64,000 nucleotides of DNA from Methylobacterium sp. (GCA_020252645.1 JADCCN010000002.1:496001-560000), one strand, 5' to 3'; positions 6,003 to 15,213 are shown, numbered from the stretch's first letter. Translations and numbers: made by a program. Notes: a model not told the origin generated them from the letters alone.

Positions 6003-8976
6003 TGATCCGGTCTCCTTTGGGATCGACAAACACCGGTGCGACAATCTTCACGGCGACCGCACCGCCCGGCATCGGGACGTAAAGCGTTTCGCCCACGCGT
6101 CTGCGGCCATCCGCGACCAGCGCCAGCGCGATCGAACGCCCCAGCGCCGGGCTTTCATAGGATGAGGTGACGTGGCCAAGCGCGCGGGTGCCTTTTGCGG
6201 GTGTAGCCCCGGCCGTGATCTGCGCACCTTCCTCAAGAACCGTTGCCGGGTTTTCCGTCAGCAGTCCGACCAGTTGCTTGCGCCCTTCGACGATCATGTC
6301 AGGCCGGATCAGCGAGCGCTTGCCGACAAAGTCCTTTTTCGCCTTGCCGATGGCCCAGTTGAGGCCGAGATCATCCGGTGTCACCGTGCCGTCGGTTTCC
6401 TGCCCGACGATGATGTAACCCTTCTCGGCACGCATGACGTGCATCGCCTCGGTCCCGTAGGCCACCGCGTCAAATTTGCGCCCCTCGGCCCAGACGGCCT
6501 CCCAGACAGAGCGCCCGTAATCGGCTGGCACATTGATCTCGAAGCCAAGCTCGCCGGTGAAGCTCACCCGCATCACGCGGGCCGGCACGCCGCAAACCAT
6601 GCCTTCGCGGATGGACATGTGCGGCATGGCGTCCTTTGAAAGGTCAATCCCGGTCACGAGCGGCGCGATGATCTCCCGCGCCTTCGGGCCCTGAACCGCA
6701 ATCACCGCCCATTGTTCGGTGGTGGAGGTGAGCCAAACCTTGAGCTCGGGGAACTCGGTCTGGAGGTAATCCTCCATGTGGTGCAGCACGCGCGGTGCAC
6801 CACCCGTTGTGGTGGTGACGTGGAACCGGTCATCGGCCATCCGGGCGATGACGCCATCATCGATCACGAAGCCCGCTTCGTTGAGCAGGAGGCCATAGCG
6901 GCAACGACCCGGCTCGAGCTTTGTCCAGGGGTTGGTATAGAGCTTTTCGAGAAAGGCGGCCGCATCCGGCCCGACGACCTCGATCTTGCCGAGGGTGGAG
7001 GCATCGAAAATACCAGCGGCCGCACGGGCTTGCCGGCACTCGCGCAGCACCGCCTTGTGCATGTCCTCGCCTTGCCGCGGGAAATACCAGGCGCGTTTCC
7101 AGATGCCGACATCCTCGAAAGCCGCGCCGTTTTCCGCGGCCCAGGAATGGATTGGGGTTTGCCGTACGGGGTCGAAAAGATCGCCCCGATTGGCCCCGGC
7201 GAAGGCGCCGAAGGTCACCGGCGTATAGGGTTGGCGGAAGGTCGTCAGCCCAACTTCCGGGATGTTTTTGCCAAGCCTGTCCGCCGCGATGGCCAGCGCA
7301 TTGAGATTCGAGGTCTTGCCCTGATCCGTCGCCATGCCGGTGGTGGTATAGCGCTTCACATGCTCGATCGAGCGCATGCCCTCCTGAACGGCGAGATCGA
7401 TATCCTCGGCTTTGACATCATTCTGGAAATCGACAAAGGCCTTGCCCTTGCCACCGGCCGGCCGGGGCAGGCGCCCCATCATGCCGCCTTCGGTCCCGGA
7501 ATCTCCGGAGACCGAAAAATCTCGGTGGCGCGCGGTGCCGGAAGCCTCTCCTCCGGCCCGATACCCCTCCTTCAGGATCTCCGACAGGGCGAATGACCCC
7601 TTGCACGCGCCGGCGGAACGCTCGGCCTGCACCGACACGCCCGGAAGAAACATCTGGCGATCCTCGTGCCAGACGACCTTGCCGCGAGACTGCGAGTGAA
7701 GATGCACGCTCGGCGTCCAGCCGCCCGACATCAGAACCGCGTCGCAAGCCAGCCATTCCGGCTGGCCGACCACGCCGCCGGCGACAATGGCGATCCCGAC
7801 GCTCGAAACCCGAAGCCGGCCCTTCGTGCCGATCACGGTGCCTGATGTGACAACCCGCAAGCCCGCTTTCCGCGCCTCTTCCAGACGTGCCGCCGGCGGA
7901 TTGGCGCGGGTATCGACGATGGCGGCGACGGCGATTCCGGCTGCGGCCAGGTCGAGTGCCATGCGATATGCGCTGTCATGCGCGGTCACGATCACCACGC
8001 GCGAACCAACCTTGACACCGTGGCGGTTGAGATAGAGGCGCGCGGCTTCGGCGAGCATCACGCCGGGGCGGTCATTGCCGGGGAAGACGAGCGGGCGTTC
8101 GATCGCACCCGTCGCGATCACCACTTCCGTGGCACGCACCTGCCAGAGCCGCTCACGGGCACCCTCGGGCATCTCCGGGAGGTGATCCGCGACGCGTTCC
8201 GACAGCGCGACGAAGTTTTGCGCATAATAGCCGAAAGCCTGCGTGCGCGGCATCAACCGCAGATTGGCGAAGCTTCGCAGCTCGGCCAGCGCGCCCGCGA
8301 GCCAATCCCGCGCCGGTTTGCCGTCGATGCCGGCCGTTGCTTCATGCAGGAGCGAACCACCAAGTTCAGCCTGTTCATCGCAGAGAATGACATCCTTGCC
8401 GGATTGGCCCGCAGCCAGCGCCGCTGCGATGCCGGCAGGGCCGGCGCCACAGATCAGGACATCGCAATGGGTGTAGAACTGGGCGTAATGATCCGGGTCC
8501 GGCTCGGTGGTGCGGGCGCCAAGACCGGCGGCCTGCCGCACGATCGGCTCGAAAACCTTTGTCCAGAGCGAGTTCCCCGCCGCCTTCGGACCCATGAAGG
8601 TCTTGTAGTAGAAGCCGGCGGAGAAGAACTTGCCGGCAAGATCATTGATCGCGCCCGCATCGAATGTGAGGGATGGCCAGCAATTCTGGCTCGAAGCCGT
8701 GAGTCCGTCGAAAAGCTCGACCTGTGTCGCGCGCAGGTTCGGCGTCATGCGCCCCGGTCCGCGCGTCACGGCCACCAGAGCATTCGGCTCTTCGGCGCCG
8801 GCGGAAAGGATGCCGCGTGGCCGGTGGTATTTGTAGGAACGGCCAACCAGATGCACGCCATTGGCGAGAAGGGCTGATGCCAGCGTATCGCCCGCGCGGC
8901 CTTGATAGGCGACTCCGTCAAAAATGAAGCGAATCGGGCGCCCTTTGGTGCCCGCAATCCGGAACGGCTCGCTCAT
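5995..8976 (-). CDS. soxA: Sarcosine oxidase alpha subunit
   Basis: Large subunit (993 residues) of the heterotetrameric enzyme that oxidatively demethylates sarcosine to glycine, passing the one-carbon unit to tetrahydrofolate. Domains in order: a ferredoxin-like N-terminal part (about 12-100, RGILSAGAEEPNALV), an NAD-binding Rossmann domain (about 170-210, DVLICGAGPAGIAAALAAG), and a GcvT-like folate-binding C-terminal half (about 600-990, with FEDVGIWKRAWYFPR at its beginning). The start overlaps the stop of soxD by four bases. Length and domain order are normal for the family, so I see no truncation. Confidence 0.96.
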   Translation of the reverse strand: MSEPFRIAGTKGRPIRFIFDGVAYQGRAGDTLASALLANGVHLVGRSYKYHRPRGILSAGAEEPNALVAVTRGPGRMTPNLRATQVELFDGLTASSQNCWPSLTFDAGAINDLAGKFFSAGFYYKTFMGPKAAGNSLWTKVFEPIVRQAAGLGARTTEPDPDHYAQFYTHCDVLICGAGPAGIAAALAAGQSGKDVILCDEQAELGGSLLHEATAGIDGKPARDWLAGALAELRSFANLRLMPRTQAFGYYAQNFVALSERVADHLPEMPEGARERLWQVRATEVVIATGAIERPLVFPGNDRPGVMLAEAARLYLNRHGVKVGSRVVIVTAHDSAYRMALDLAAAGIAVAAIVDTRANPPAARLEEARKAGLRVVTSGTVIGTKGRLRVSSVGIAIVAGGVVGQPEWLACDAVLMSGGWTPSVHLHSQSRGKVVWHEDRQMFLPGVSVQAERSAGACKGSFALSEILKEGYRAGGEASGTARHRDFSVSGDSGTEGGMMGRLPRPAGGKGKAFVDFQNDVKAEDIDLAVQEGMRSIEHVKRYTTTGMATDQGKTSNLNALAIAADRLGKNIPEVGLTTFRQPYTPVTFGAFAGANRGDLFDPVRQTPIHSWAAENGAAFEDVGIWKRAWYFPRQGEDMHKAVLRECRQARAAAGIFDASTLGKIEVVGPDAAAFLEKLYTNPWTKLEPGRCRYGLLLNEAGFVIDDGVIARMADDRFHVTTTTGGAPRVLHHMEDYLQTEFPELKVWLTSTTEQWAVIAVQGPKAREIIAPLVTGIDLSKDAMPHMSIREGMVCGVPARVMRVSFTGELGFEINVPADYGRSVWEAVWAEGRKFDAVAYGTEAMHVMRAEKGYIIVGQETDGTVTPDDLGLNWAIGKAKKDFVGKRSLIRPDMIVEGRKQLVGLLTENPATVLEEGAQITAGATPAKGTRALGHVTSSYESPALGRSIALALVADGRRRVGETLYVPMPGGAVAVKIVAPVFVDPKGDRINE

Positions 8977-9272
8977 GCCGCACCTTTGTCGCGGTCCGGT
9001 CGCGCTTCGCCTGCCTTGTATGTCAGGGTGATCCGGTCACTCACCGTATCGCGGATGCAATTGAAGAACCGGCCGCAGCCGTGGATATGGCGCCAGCGCT
9101 CGGCATGCATGCCGCGCGGGTTGGACCGGTAATAGAGATACTGCGCCCATTCCTCGTCCGTGGCCGCCATGGGGTCCGGCGGGCGGGCGACATGCGCCTC
9201 GCCACCATAGCGGAACTCGAGTTCGGGCCGTTCCATCTCGCAGTAGGGGCAACGGATCAGCAGCATGGGCAT
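8973..9272 (-). CDS. soxD: Sarcosine oxidase delta subunit
   Basis: A 99-residue zinc-binding subunit of the sarcosine oxidase tetramer. The probable zinc ligands are Cys8 and Cys11 (RCPYC) with His62 and Cys66 (HIHGCGRFFNC), matching the ligand pattern of SoxD. It lies nine bases after soxB and overlaps soxA by four bases, as in other soxBDAG operons. The start could also be the second ATG two codons later. Confidence 0.95.
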   Translation of the reverse strand: MPMLLIRCPYCEMERPELEFRYGGEAHVARPPDPMAATDEEWAQYLYYRSNPRGMHAERWRHIHGCGRFFNCIRDTVSDRITLTYKAGEARPDRDKGAA

Positions 9273-9281
9273 GTCTTTCCG

Positions 9282-10532
9282 TTAATGCGCAACCGCCGCG
9301 GCCGCCGCCTCGTCGATGAGGCGGCCGGTGCGAAAACGATCGAGGGTGAAGGGGGCAGCGATGGCATTGGGTTCGCCGCGCGCCACGAGATCGGCAAAGA
9401 CATGGCCGGATCCCGGCGTCGCCTTGAACCCGCCCGTGCCCCAACCGCAATTGACGAACAGCCCGGGTACCGGCGTCTTGCCGATGATGGGCGAGCGATC
9501 CGGCGTTACATCGACGATGCCGCCCCAGTTGCGAAGCATCCGGAGGCGACGCACGGCCGGGAAAAGCTCGCAAATCGCGTCCAGCGTATGGGTGGTGATG
9601 TGAAGCCCGCCGGTCTGCGAATAGGAGGTGTAGGCATCGGTCCCGGCACCGATGACCAATTCGCCCTTGTCGGATTGCGACATATAGGCATGCATCGTGT
9701 TCGACATCACCACGCAGGGCATGATCGGCTTGACGGGCTCGGACACCAGCGCCTGCAATGGATAGCTTTCGAGCGGCATGCTGACCCCGGCCATCGCCAT
9801 GATGACGGAGGTATTGCCCGCCGCGACAACCCCCACGCGCCTGGTTGCGATGAAGCCCTTCGCCGTTTCGACCCCGGAAACGGCACCCGAGGCGTCTCGC
9901 CGGATGCCGGTCACTTCACAATTCTGGATGATGTCGACCCCGAGGCGATCCGCCCCGCGCGCATAGCCCCAGGCCACCGCGTCATGGCGGGCCGTGCCGC
10001 CGCGCCGCTGCAGCGAGGCCCCGATCACCGGGTGGCGGATGTTCCTTTCGATGTTGAGCAGCGGGCAGAATTCCTTCGCCTGCTCGGCATTCAGCCATTC
10101 GTTATCGATGCCGGCGAGGCGGTTTGCATGCACATGGCGCTTGAGAACCTGCACATCATGCGTGTTATGCGCCAGCATCATCACGCCGCGCGGGGAATAC
10201 ATCACGTTATAGTTGAGCTCGTGGCTGAGCCCTTCCCAGAGCTTCATCGCATGTTCGTAGATGACCTCGGATTCCTCCCACAGGTAGTTGGAGCGCACAA
10301 TCGTCGTGTTGCGTCCGGTGTTTCCGCCGCCAAGCCAGCCTTTTTCGAGCACCGCGATGTTCCGCATCCCGTGCTCTTTCGCCATGTAATAGGCCGTGGC
10401 GAGGCCATGCCCGCCCGCGCCGACGATAATGGCGTCATAGGCCGCTTTCGGCTCAGGCGTTCGCCATTGGGCCGGCCAGTCAAGATTGCCCTTAAGGCCT
10501 TGCAGGAATACGGAAAGAGCGGAAAACTTCAT
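9282..10532 (-). CDS. soxB: Sarcosine oxidase beta subunit
   Basis: FAD- and covalent-FMN-containing catalytic subunit, 416 residues. The dinucleotide-binding motif is at 34-45 (AIIVGAGGHGLA) and GGGNTGRNTTIVRSNYLW follows. His183 in GGTARHDAVAWGYAR is the position to which FMN is covalently attached in characterised enzymes. The ATG at 10532 is chosen because it gives the conserved N-terminus (MKFSALSVFLQGLKG); the frame stays open upstream only because it runs through a palindromic repeat. First gene of soxBDAG. No glyA, purU or folD gene is nearby, although the product one-carbon unit enters folate metabolism. Confidence 0.96.
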   Translation of the reverse strand: MKFSALSVFLQGLKGNLDWPAQWRTPEPKAAYDAIIVGAGGHGLATAYYMAKEHGMRNIAVLEKGWLGGGNTGRNTTIVRSNYLWEESEVIYEHAMKLWEGLSHELNYNVMYSPRGVMMLAHNTHDVQVLKRHVHANRLAGIDNEWLNAEQAKEFCPLLNIERNIRHPVIGASLQRRGGTARHDAVAWGYARGADRLGVDIIQNCEVTGIRRDASGAVSGVETAKGFIATRRVGVVAAGNTSVIMAMAGVSMPLESYPLQALVSEPVKPIMPCVVMSNTMHAYMSQSDKGELVIGAGTDAYTSYSQTGGLHITTHTLDAICELFPAVRRLRMLRNWGGIVDVTPDRSPIIGKTPVPGLFVNCGWGTGGFKATPGSGHVFADLVARGEPNAIAAPFTLDRFRTGRLIDEAAAAAVAH

Positions 10533-10607
10533 GGCACGACGCTCCAGATTTTCTGAAACATGCGCTGCTCGGGCAATCAATTCTAGGCGGTGGGCGTATA
10601 AAATTTG

Positions 10608-10620
10608 GGGGATTATCCCC
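10608..10620. promoter_or_regulatory. Perfect 13-bp palindrome upstream of soxB
   Basis: GGGGATTATCCCC, a perfect odd palindrome 75 bp before the soxB start, in an otherwise gene-free 172-bp leader. It could be an operator for the sox operon. No regulator gene sits next to it, so the binding protein is unknown and the role is inference only. Confidence 0.35.
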
Positions 10621-10704
10621 GCGCTTCGGCGAGAGTGGCGTGAAATGCGGGGCGAAGACCTCCGACGTCCCCTCGAGCAGTTCCGCCGGTCCCGGCACTT
10701 CGCT

Positions 10705-10807
10705 AGAGCATGCTGTGAAAAAGTGGAATCCGGTTTTTCACAAAAAAAGCATGTGATAATAATAAGATAAGAGCATGATGTGCTTCCGTCTGAACACATC
10801 ATGCTCT
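10705..10807 (+). repeat. Dual-hairpin element, copy 2
   Basis: A 103-bp element: hairpin 1 with stem GTGAAAAA / TTTTTCAC and loop GTGGAATCCGG, a linker, then hairpin 2 with the 12-bp perfect stem GAGCATGATGTG / CACATCATGCTC and loop CTTCCGTCTGAA. It is flanked by TA and joined directly to the next element through a shared TCTAGA. Confidence 0.9.
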
Positions 10808-10910
10808 AGAGTATTTTTTCGAAGAAGTGGATACCGGTTCTTCGAAAGAAAATGCGACAAGACAAAAAAAACAGCATCCGATCTCATTCGGTCAAATCGG
10901 AAAATGCTCT
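10808..10910 (+). repeat. Dual-hairpin element, copy 3
   Basis: Head-to-tail with copy 2. Hairpin 1 has stem GAAGAA / TTCTTC around GTGGATACCGG; hairpin 2 has TCCGAT / ATCGGA around a loop containing TTCGGTC. The stems differ from copy 2 but remain complementary. The right end (GCTCT then GG) is the only one of seven lacking the flanking TA. The 152 bases from here to bolA hold no further feature that I can support. Confidence 0.88.
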
Positions 10911-11062
10911 GGCGGATCAAAAGGTCCAGAGCCCACCATGACCCTCGATTCGGGGGAGAAGATGCAATCCATCGACCTTGCCGGATTTCAAGCCGAGACA
11001 CTCCCTGGCGCGCCTTGCAACCCTGCTTGATCCCGCATGGCCCGCCGCGCTACATGCGCCCC

Positions 11063-11329
11063 ATGAGCAGGCAGGATCGTATCCGCACCCTTCTGTCGAG
11101 CCTGGAGCCGATCGCGCTCGAGGTGATCGACGAGAGCCACCAGCATCACGGCCATTCGGGCTGGCGCGAGGGTGGGGAAACCCATTATCGCGTCATCATT
11201 CGCGCGGCGGCTTTCGACGGCCTTTCCCGCGTGGAACGCCACCGCCTGGTGAACGCGCTCCTTGCAGCGGAATTCGGCAGCGGCCTGCACGCCCTCGCCG
11301 TGGTGGCGCGGGCCAGCGCGGAGGCATGA
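11063..11329 (+). CDS. BolA family protein
   Basis: An 88-residue BolA-like protein, a class that pairs with monothiol glutaredoxins in iron-sulfur and iron homeostasis. Diagnostic parts are IRTLLSSLEPIALEVIDESH, HHGHSGWREGGETHYRVII and the helix SRVERHRLVNALLAAEFGSGLHAL. The ATG at 11063 gives the usual N-terminus; an in-frame ATG three codons earlier (11054) is equally possible, while longer versions would begin inside the repeat element. The usual neighbour, a DnaJ-like gene, is not here. Confidence 0.9.
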   Translation: MSRQDRIRTLLSSLEPIALEVIDESHQHHGHSGWREGGETHYRVIIRAAAFDGLSRVERHRLVNALLAAEFGSGLHALAVVARASAEA

Positions 11330-11423
11330 AAAGCCTTACAGACTGGACTTTCCCCCGCCTTCATGCTGAAGAACAGGCAGGATCCGGTTTCCAAGCCGGG
11401 CGTAATCGCAACCCTTCGAGCCA

Positions 11424-12722
11424 ATGTTATTCTTCGAAATTCTGGTCGTTCTGGGCCTCACGCTGCTGAACGGCTTCTTCTCCATGTCGGAGATGGCGAT
11501 CGTTTCCGCGCGCAAGGCTCGCCTCGAGGCCATGGCGGAAGCGGGAGATACCGGCGCACGGAAAGCCGCCGAACTCGCGCAGGAGCCTTCGCGCTTCCTC
11601 TCCTCGGTCCAGATCGGCATCACGCTCGTCGGCATCGTCTCGGGCGCCTTCGGCACCGTGACGCTCGGCCAGAAGCTCGGCGATGCGCTTTCTGAAACCC
11701 CGGTGATCGCCGCCTATGCCGAGCCGATCGGCTACGGCATCGTCATCCTCGGCATCACCTTTCTTTCGATTGTGCTGGGCGAACTGGTGCCGAAGCGCAT
11801 CGCGCTGGCTCATCCCGAGGCGATCGCGGCCCGCGTCGCGCGCCCTCTCGGCTTCGTCGCGACGCTGACGCGCCCCTTCGTGCATCTGCTCTCGGCCTCG
11901 ACGGCGCTCATCCTGCGCACCTTTCGCATCCGGCAGGAACGCGACAGCCGGGTGACGGAAGAGGAAGTCGAGACGATGCTCGAGGAGGGCACGCAATCCG
12001 GCATCATCGACCCGGCCGAGCAGGCGATGGTGCAGGAGGTGATCGGCCTTGCCGAGCGCCCGGTAACGCAGATCATGACCCGCCGCTCTGCCGTCTACTG
12101 GATCGATGTGGCGGATGACCCCAAGGTGGCGCGAGCCGAACTGCGCCAGTGCCCCTATAGCCGCGTGGTCATCGCCAAGGGCAATTCCATCGATGAGCCG
12201 CTCGGCTTCGTGCACAAGAAGGACCTGCTGGACCAGCTTCTCGAAGGCAAGCCCTTCGATATCGAGGGGGCCCTGCGCGAGCCGGTTTTCGTGCCGGACA
12301 CCTCCTCGGTGCTCGATGTGATCGAGCTTTTCCGCGAGAAACGCAACCATTTCGCCTTCGTGCTCGATGAATTCGGCACGTTCGAGGGTGTGGTGACTTT
12401 GACCGATGTTCTCGAGGCCATCACCGGCGACATTCCGGAGGAGCATGAGGTCGAGACCCGCCATATCATCGAGCGGGCCGATGGCAGTTCGCTGGTGGAT
12501 GGCCGCACCGAGATCAGCGCTCTCGAATCCGAACTGGGCATCGCCGTGCCCTCGGATGCACGCTTCCATACGGTGGCGGGGCTGGCGCTGGAGATTTTCG
12601 GCCGCATCCCGCGCGAAGGCGATGTGGCGGAATTCGGCGCCTGGCGTGTCGAGATCGTCGACATGGATGGCCGCCGAATCGACAAGCTGCTCTTCAGTCG
12701 CCGCGAAACCGGCGAGGGCTGA
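11424..12722 (+). CDS. CNNM/CBS-domain transporter (hemolysin family, CorC/HlyC type)
   Basis: A 432-residue membrane protein. The N-terminal CNNM (DUF21) domain (about 1-190) begins MLFFEILVVLGLTLLNGFFS and has the SMSEMAIVSARKARLE segment and several membrane helices; a pair of CBS domains follows (about 205-335, ITQIMTRRSAVYWIDV and FVLDEFGTFEGVVTLTD), then a CorC_HlyC domain to the end. Related proteins act in magnesium or cobalt export; 'hemolysin' is a historical label. It converges on the MFS gene, leaving only three bases between them. Confidence 0.92.
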   Translation: MLFFEILVVLGLTLLNGFFSMSEMAIVSARKARLEAMAEAGDTGARKAAELAQEPSRFLSSVQIGITLVGIVSGAFGTVTLGQKLGDALSETPVIAAYAEPIGYGIVILGITFLSIVLGELVPKRIALAHPEAIAARVARPLGFVATLTRPFVHLLSASTALILRTFRIRQERDSRVTEEEVETMLEEGTQSGIIDPAEQAMVQEVIGLAERPVTQIMTRRSAVYWIDVADDPKVARAELRQCPYSRVVIAKGNSIDEPLGFVHKKDLLDQLLEGKPFDIEGALREPVFVPDTSSVLDVIELFREKRNHFAFVLDEFGTFEGVVTLTDVLEAITGDIPEEHEVETRHIIERADGSSLVDGRTEISALESELGIAVPSDARFHTVAGLALEIFGRIPREGDVAEFGAWRVEIVDMDGRRIDKLLFSRRETGEG

Positions 12723-12725
12723 GCC

Positions 12726-13949
12726 TCATGCCTTCGGCTTTGCCGGCGCGAAGCTGTAGAAAAGCGCACCGGTCAGCATCAGCATCCCGAACATCAGATG
12801 CAGGTTGGAATAGACCGCCGGTGCCGCAAGGCCCTGCGCCTTCCAATGCGCGACCATCGCGCCGGAAGCATATTGCATCAGCCCCGTGCCGAGGATGTTG
12901 ATGAAGTTCACGAGCGTGATGCCGCGCCCCAGCACCTCAGCCGGCATGAAGAGACGGGCGTGGCCGACCATCACCGCATAGGTCGCGCCGAAAAGTCCGA
13001 TCTGGATGGTGAAGAGGATGGCGAGGGGCAAGGGCGCCAGGGGCCAGAAGGCGAGCGCCATGAAGCCGCTGCCCGCGAGCAGGGTGCCCGCCAGCGAGAC
13101 ATGTTTCGGCTGGCCGAGTTTCCCGGCAATCGGCCCGGCAAGCAAGGCGCAGAGGGTCATGCCCACGCCCATGGCCAGCGCGATCTGGCTGCGCGCGAGC
13201 GGTTCGAGCCCATGGGCCTCGCCGAAGAACGGCCCGACCCAGAGCGAGCGCGCGGTCCAGACCGGGCCGGTGGCGACGAGACTCATGGCAAGGATCGGGA
13301 CCATGCCCGGCGATTTCAGCAGGGCAAGGAACGCCTCGACCATCGACCCGCCCTCGTCCGGATGTTCCGCGGTCGGCGGATCACGCATCACGAAGGCGAT
13401 CAGCAGCAGCGAGGCCAGGGTCACGCCGGCCATGAGCAGGAAGGCCATGCGCCAGCCGATGAGCGAGACGACATAGGCAAGCGGCGCCGCCGCAAGCAGG
13501 CCGCCCAGCAGACCGACACCGAGGAACACCGAGGCCAGGGCCGCGAAACGCCCCGGCTCTTCGGTGCGGCCGAAGAAGTAGAGCGCGCCCATAAGGATCG
13601 GCGCGCAGCCCGCACCGATCAGCGCCATGCCGGTCGCGGCCGTCCAGAAACTCGTGGCCTGCGAGAAGAGCACGGCCCCCAGCACCGCCAGCGCCATCAT
13701 CGCCACGGTCGTCCGGCGCGGGCCATATCGGTCGAGCCAGATCCCGACGGGGATCTGCAAGGCCGCGAAGGCGAAGAACCAGGCCGCCCCCAGCGCCCCG
13801 AACTCCTTCGGGCCGATGGCGAGATCCCGCGTGAGATCATCCACCACCACCGTGAGGAAGGAGCGATAGAACTGGCTGAGGATGTAGCCGGTCGAGGCGG
13901 CGGCAAACACCGCGCGCCGCCGCGCCAGCGAGAAGGCGCTTGTCATCAT
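12726..13949 (-). CDS. MFS transporter
   Basis: A 407-residue major facilitator with about 12 hydrophobic segments. The cytoplasmic loop motif after helix 2 is visible as GIWLDRYGPRRTTVAMM. It starts ten bases after the thiolase stop on the same strand, so the two form an operon; the substrate may be an organic acid that feeds the thiolase pathway, but nothing in the sequence shows it. The first two codons are both ATG, so the start may be 13949 or 13946. Confidence 0.88.
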   Translation of the reverse strand: MMTSAFSLARRRAVFAAASTGYILSQFYRSFLTVVVDDLTRDLAIGPKEFGALGAAWFFAFAALQIPVGIWLDRYGPRRTTVAMMALAVLGAVLFSQATSFWTAATGMALIGAGCAPILMGALYFFGRTEEPGRFAALASVFLGVGLLGGLLAAAPLAYVVSLIGWRMAFLLMAGVTLASLLLIAFVMRDPPTAEHPDEGGSMVEAFLALLKSPGMVPILAMSLVATGPVWTARSLWVGPFFGEAHGLEPLARSQIALAMGVGMTLCALLAGPIAGKLGQPKHVSLAGTLLAGSGFMALAFWPLAPLPLAILFTIQIGLFGATYAVMVGHARLFMPAEVLGRGITLVNFINILGTGLMQYASGAMVAHWKAQGLAAPAVYSNLHLMFGMLMLTGALFYSFAPAKPKA

Positions 13950-13958
13950 GCGGAAATG

Positions 13959-15122
13959 TCAGCGGATGCGTTCGAGAATCGAGACGTAATTCGCAACCGC
14001 AGCACCACCCATGTTGAAAATCCCGCCGAGCTTCGCATCAGCGATCTGCATGTCGCCTGCCTCGCCGCAGAGCTGCATCGCTGTCAGCGCGTGCATGGAA
14101 ACACCTGTCGCGCCGATCGGATGGCCCTTGGCCTTCAGCCCGCCGGAAGGGTTGACCGGCAGCTTGCCGGTCTTCTCGGTCCATCCTTCGAGGATGGCAC
14201 GGTTCCCCTCGCCGGGCCTCGTGAGGCCCATCGCCTCGTATTCGATGAGCTCGGCAATGGTGAAACAATCATGGGTCTCGACAAAGGAGAGATCATCGAG
14301 CGTGAGCTTCGCCTGTCCCAGAGCCTTCTTCCAGGCGATCGCGCAGCCCTCGAAGGCCAGAATGTCGCGCCTGGACATGGGCAGGAAATCCTGCGCATGG
14401 GCGAGGCTGCGCAGCATCACCGCGCGCTTCGCCTGCATGGCGGTTTCCACATCGGCGATCACCAGGGCCGCAGCACCATCCGAGACTAGCGAGCAATCCG
14501 TGCGCTTCAGCGGCCCCGCGACGAAGGGGTTCCTGTCGCTTTCGGTGCGGCAGAACTCGAAGCCAAGGTCCTTCCGCATCTGCGCATAGGGGTTCGACAC
14601 GCCGTTCCTGTGGTTCTTCGCGGCGATCTTCGCGAGCGCATCCGATTGGTCGCCGTGACGCTGGAAATAGCCGCTGGCGATCCTGCCGAACACGCCGGCG
14701 AAACCCGCGGGCGTATCGCTGTCTTCCGGCAGGTAGGAGGCCTTGAGCAGGTTCGCGCCGATTTCCGAGCCAGGCGTGCGCGTCATCTGCTCGACGCCCA
14801 CCACGAGCGTCACCTTGGCGGCCTTCGCGGCAATCGCCTTCGCCGCCTGGTGCACCGCCGCCGATCCGGTGGCACAGGCATTCTCGACACGCGTCGTCGG
14901 CTTGAAGCGCAAGGCCGGGTCCGCCTGGAGGACCAGCGAGGCGGTAAATTCCTGCGGCGAGAACCCCGCATTGTAATGGCCGAGATAGATCTCGTCGATC
15001 TGCTCCGCCGCGAGCCCCGCATGGGCCAGCGCCTCGCGCGCGACGGTGACGATCAATTCCTCAAGACTCTCTTCCTTCTTGCCGAAGCTCGTGTGGGCCC
15101 AGCCGATGATGGCAGCACTCAT
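13959..15122 (-). CDS. Thiolase family protein (SCP-x-like acetyl-CoA acyltransferase)
   Basis: A 387-residue thiolase-fold protein. Cys83 (VENACATGSAAV) is the nucleophile, and the His motifs ETHDCFTIAELIEYE and GGLKAKGHPIGATG are present. In place of the classic C-terminal CGGG cysteine it has FNMGGAAVANYV, which marks the SCP-x/lipid-transfer subfamily rather than ordinary biosynthetic thiolases. The ATG at 15122 follows CTGGAGGAATTC and fits the family; an upstream extension is rejected. It heads an operon with an MFS transporter. Its substrate is unknown; side-chain or aromatic-acid degradation is typical of the subfamily. Confidence 0.88.
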   Translation of the reverse strand: MSAAIIGWAHTSFGKKEESLEELIVTVAREALAHAGLAAEQIDEIYLGHYNAGFSPQEFTASLVLQADPALRFKPTTRVENACATGSAAVHQAAKAIAAKAAKVTLVVGVEQMTRTPGSEIGANLLKASYLPEDSDTPAGFAGVFGRIASGYFQRHGDQSDALAKIAAKNHRNGVSNPYAQMRKDLGFEFCRTESDRNPFVAGPLKRTDCSLVSDGAAALVIADVETAMQAKRAVMLRSLAHAQDFLPMSRRDILAFEGCAIAWKKALGQAKLTLDDLSFVETHDCFTIAELIEYEAMGLTRPGEGNRAILEGWTEKTGKLPVNPSGGLKAKGHPIGATGVSMHALTAMQLCGEAGDMQIADAKLGGIFNMGGAAVANYVSILERIR

Positions 15123-15203
15123 GCGCGAATTCCTCCAGAGCGTTCTTGTCGGCGCGTCGCTCCGCGCGCCTGTTCCAGCCGGGCAACCCGACATGATGTT
15201 TAA

Positions 15204-15213
15204 TGGTATACCA
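15204..15213. promoter_or_regulatory. TGGTATACCA palindrome upstream of the thiolase operon
   Basis: A perfect 10-bp inverted repeat 82 bp before the thiolase start. Its TGGT-AT-ACCA form resembles the TNGTNNNACNA sites of FadR-subfamily GntR regulators. No such regulator lies nearby, so this is a tentative operator. Confidence 0.35.

Noticed and set aside
10533-10802. N-terminal extension of soxB by 90 codons
   Set aside because: The extension runs through a palindromic repeat and has no homology pattern; the normal SoxB start is at 10532.
10775-11062. Longer bolA starting inside the repeat
   Set aside because: The first 90-odd codons are encoded by repeat hairpins; BolA proteins begin near the ATG at 11063.
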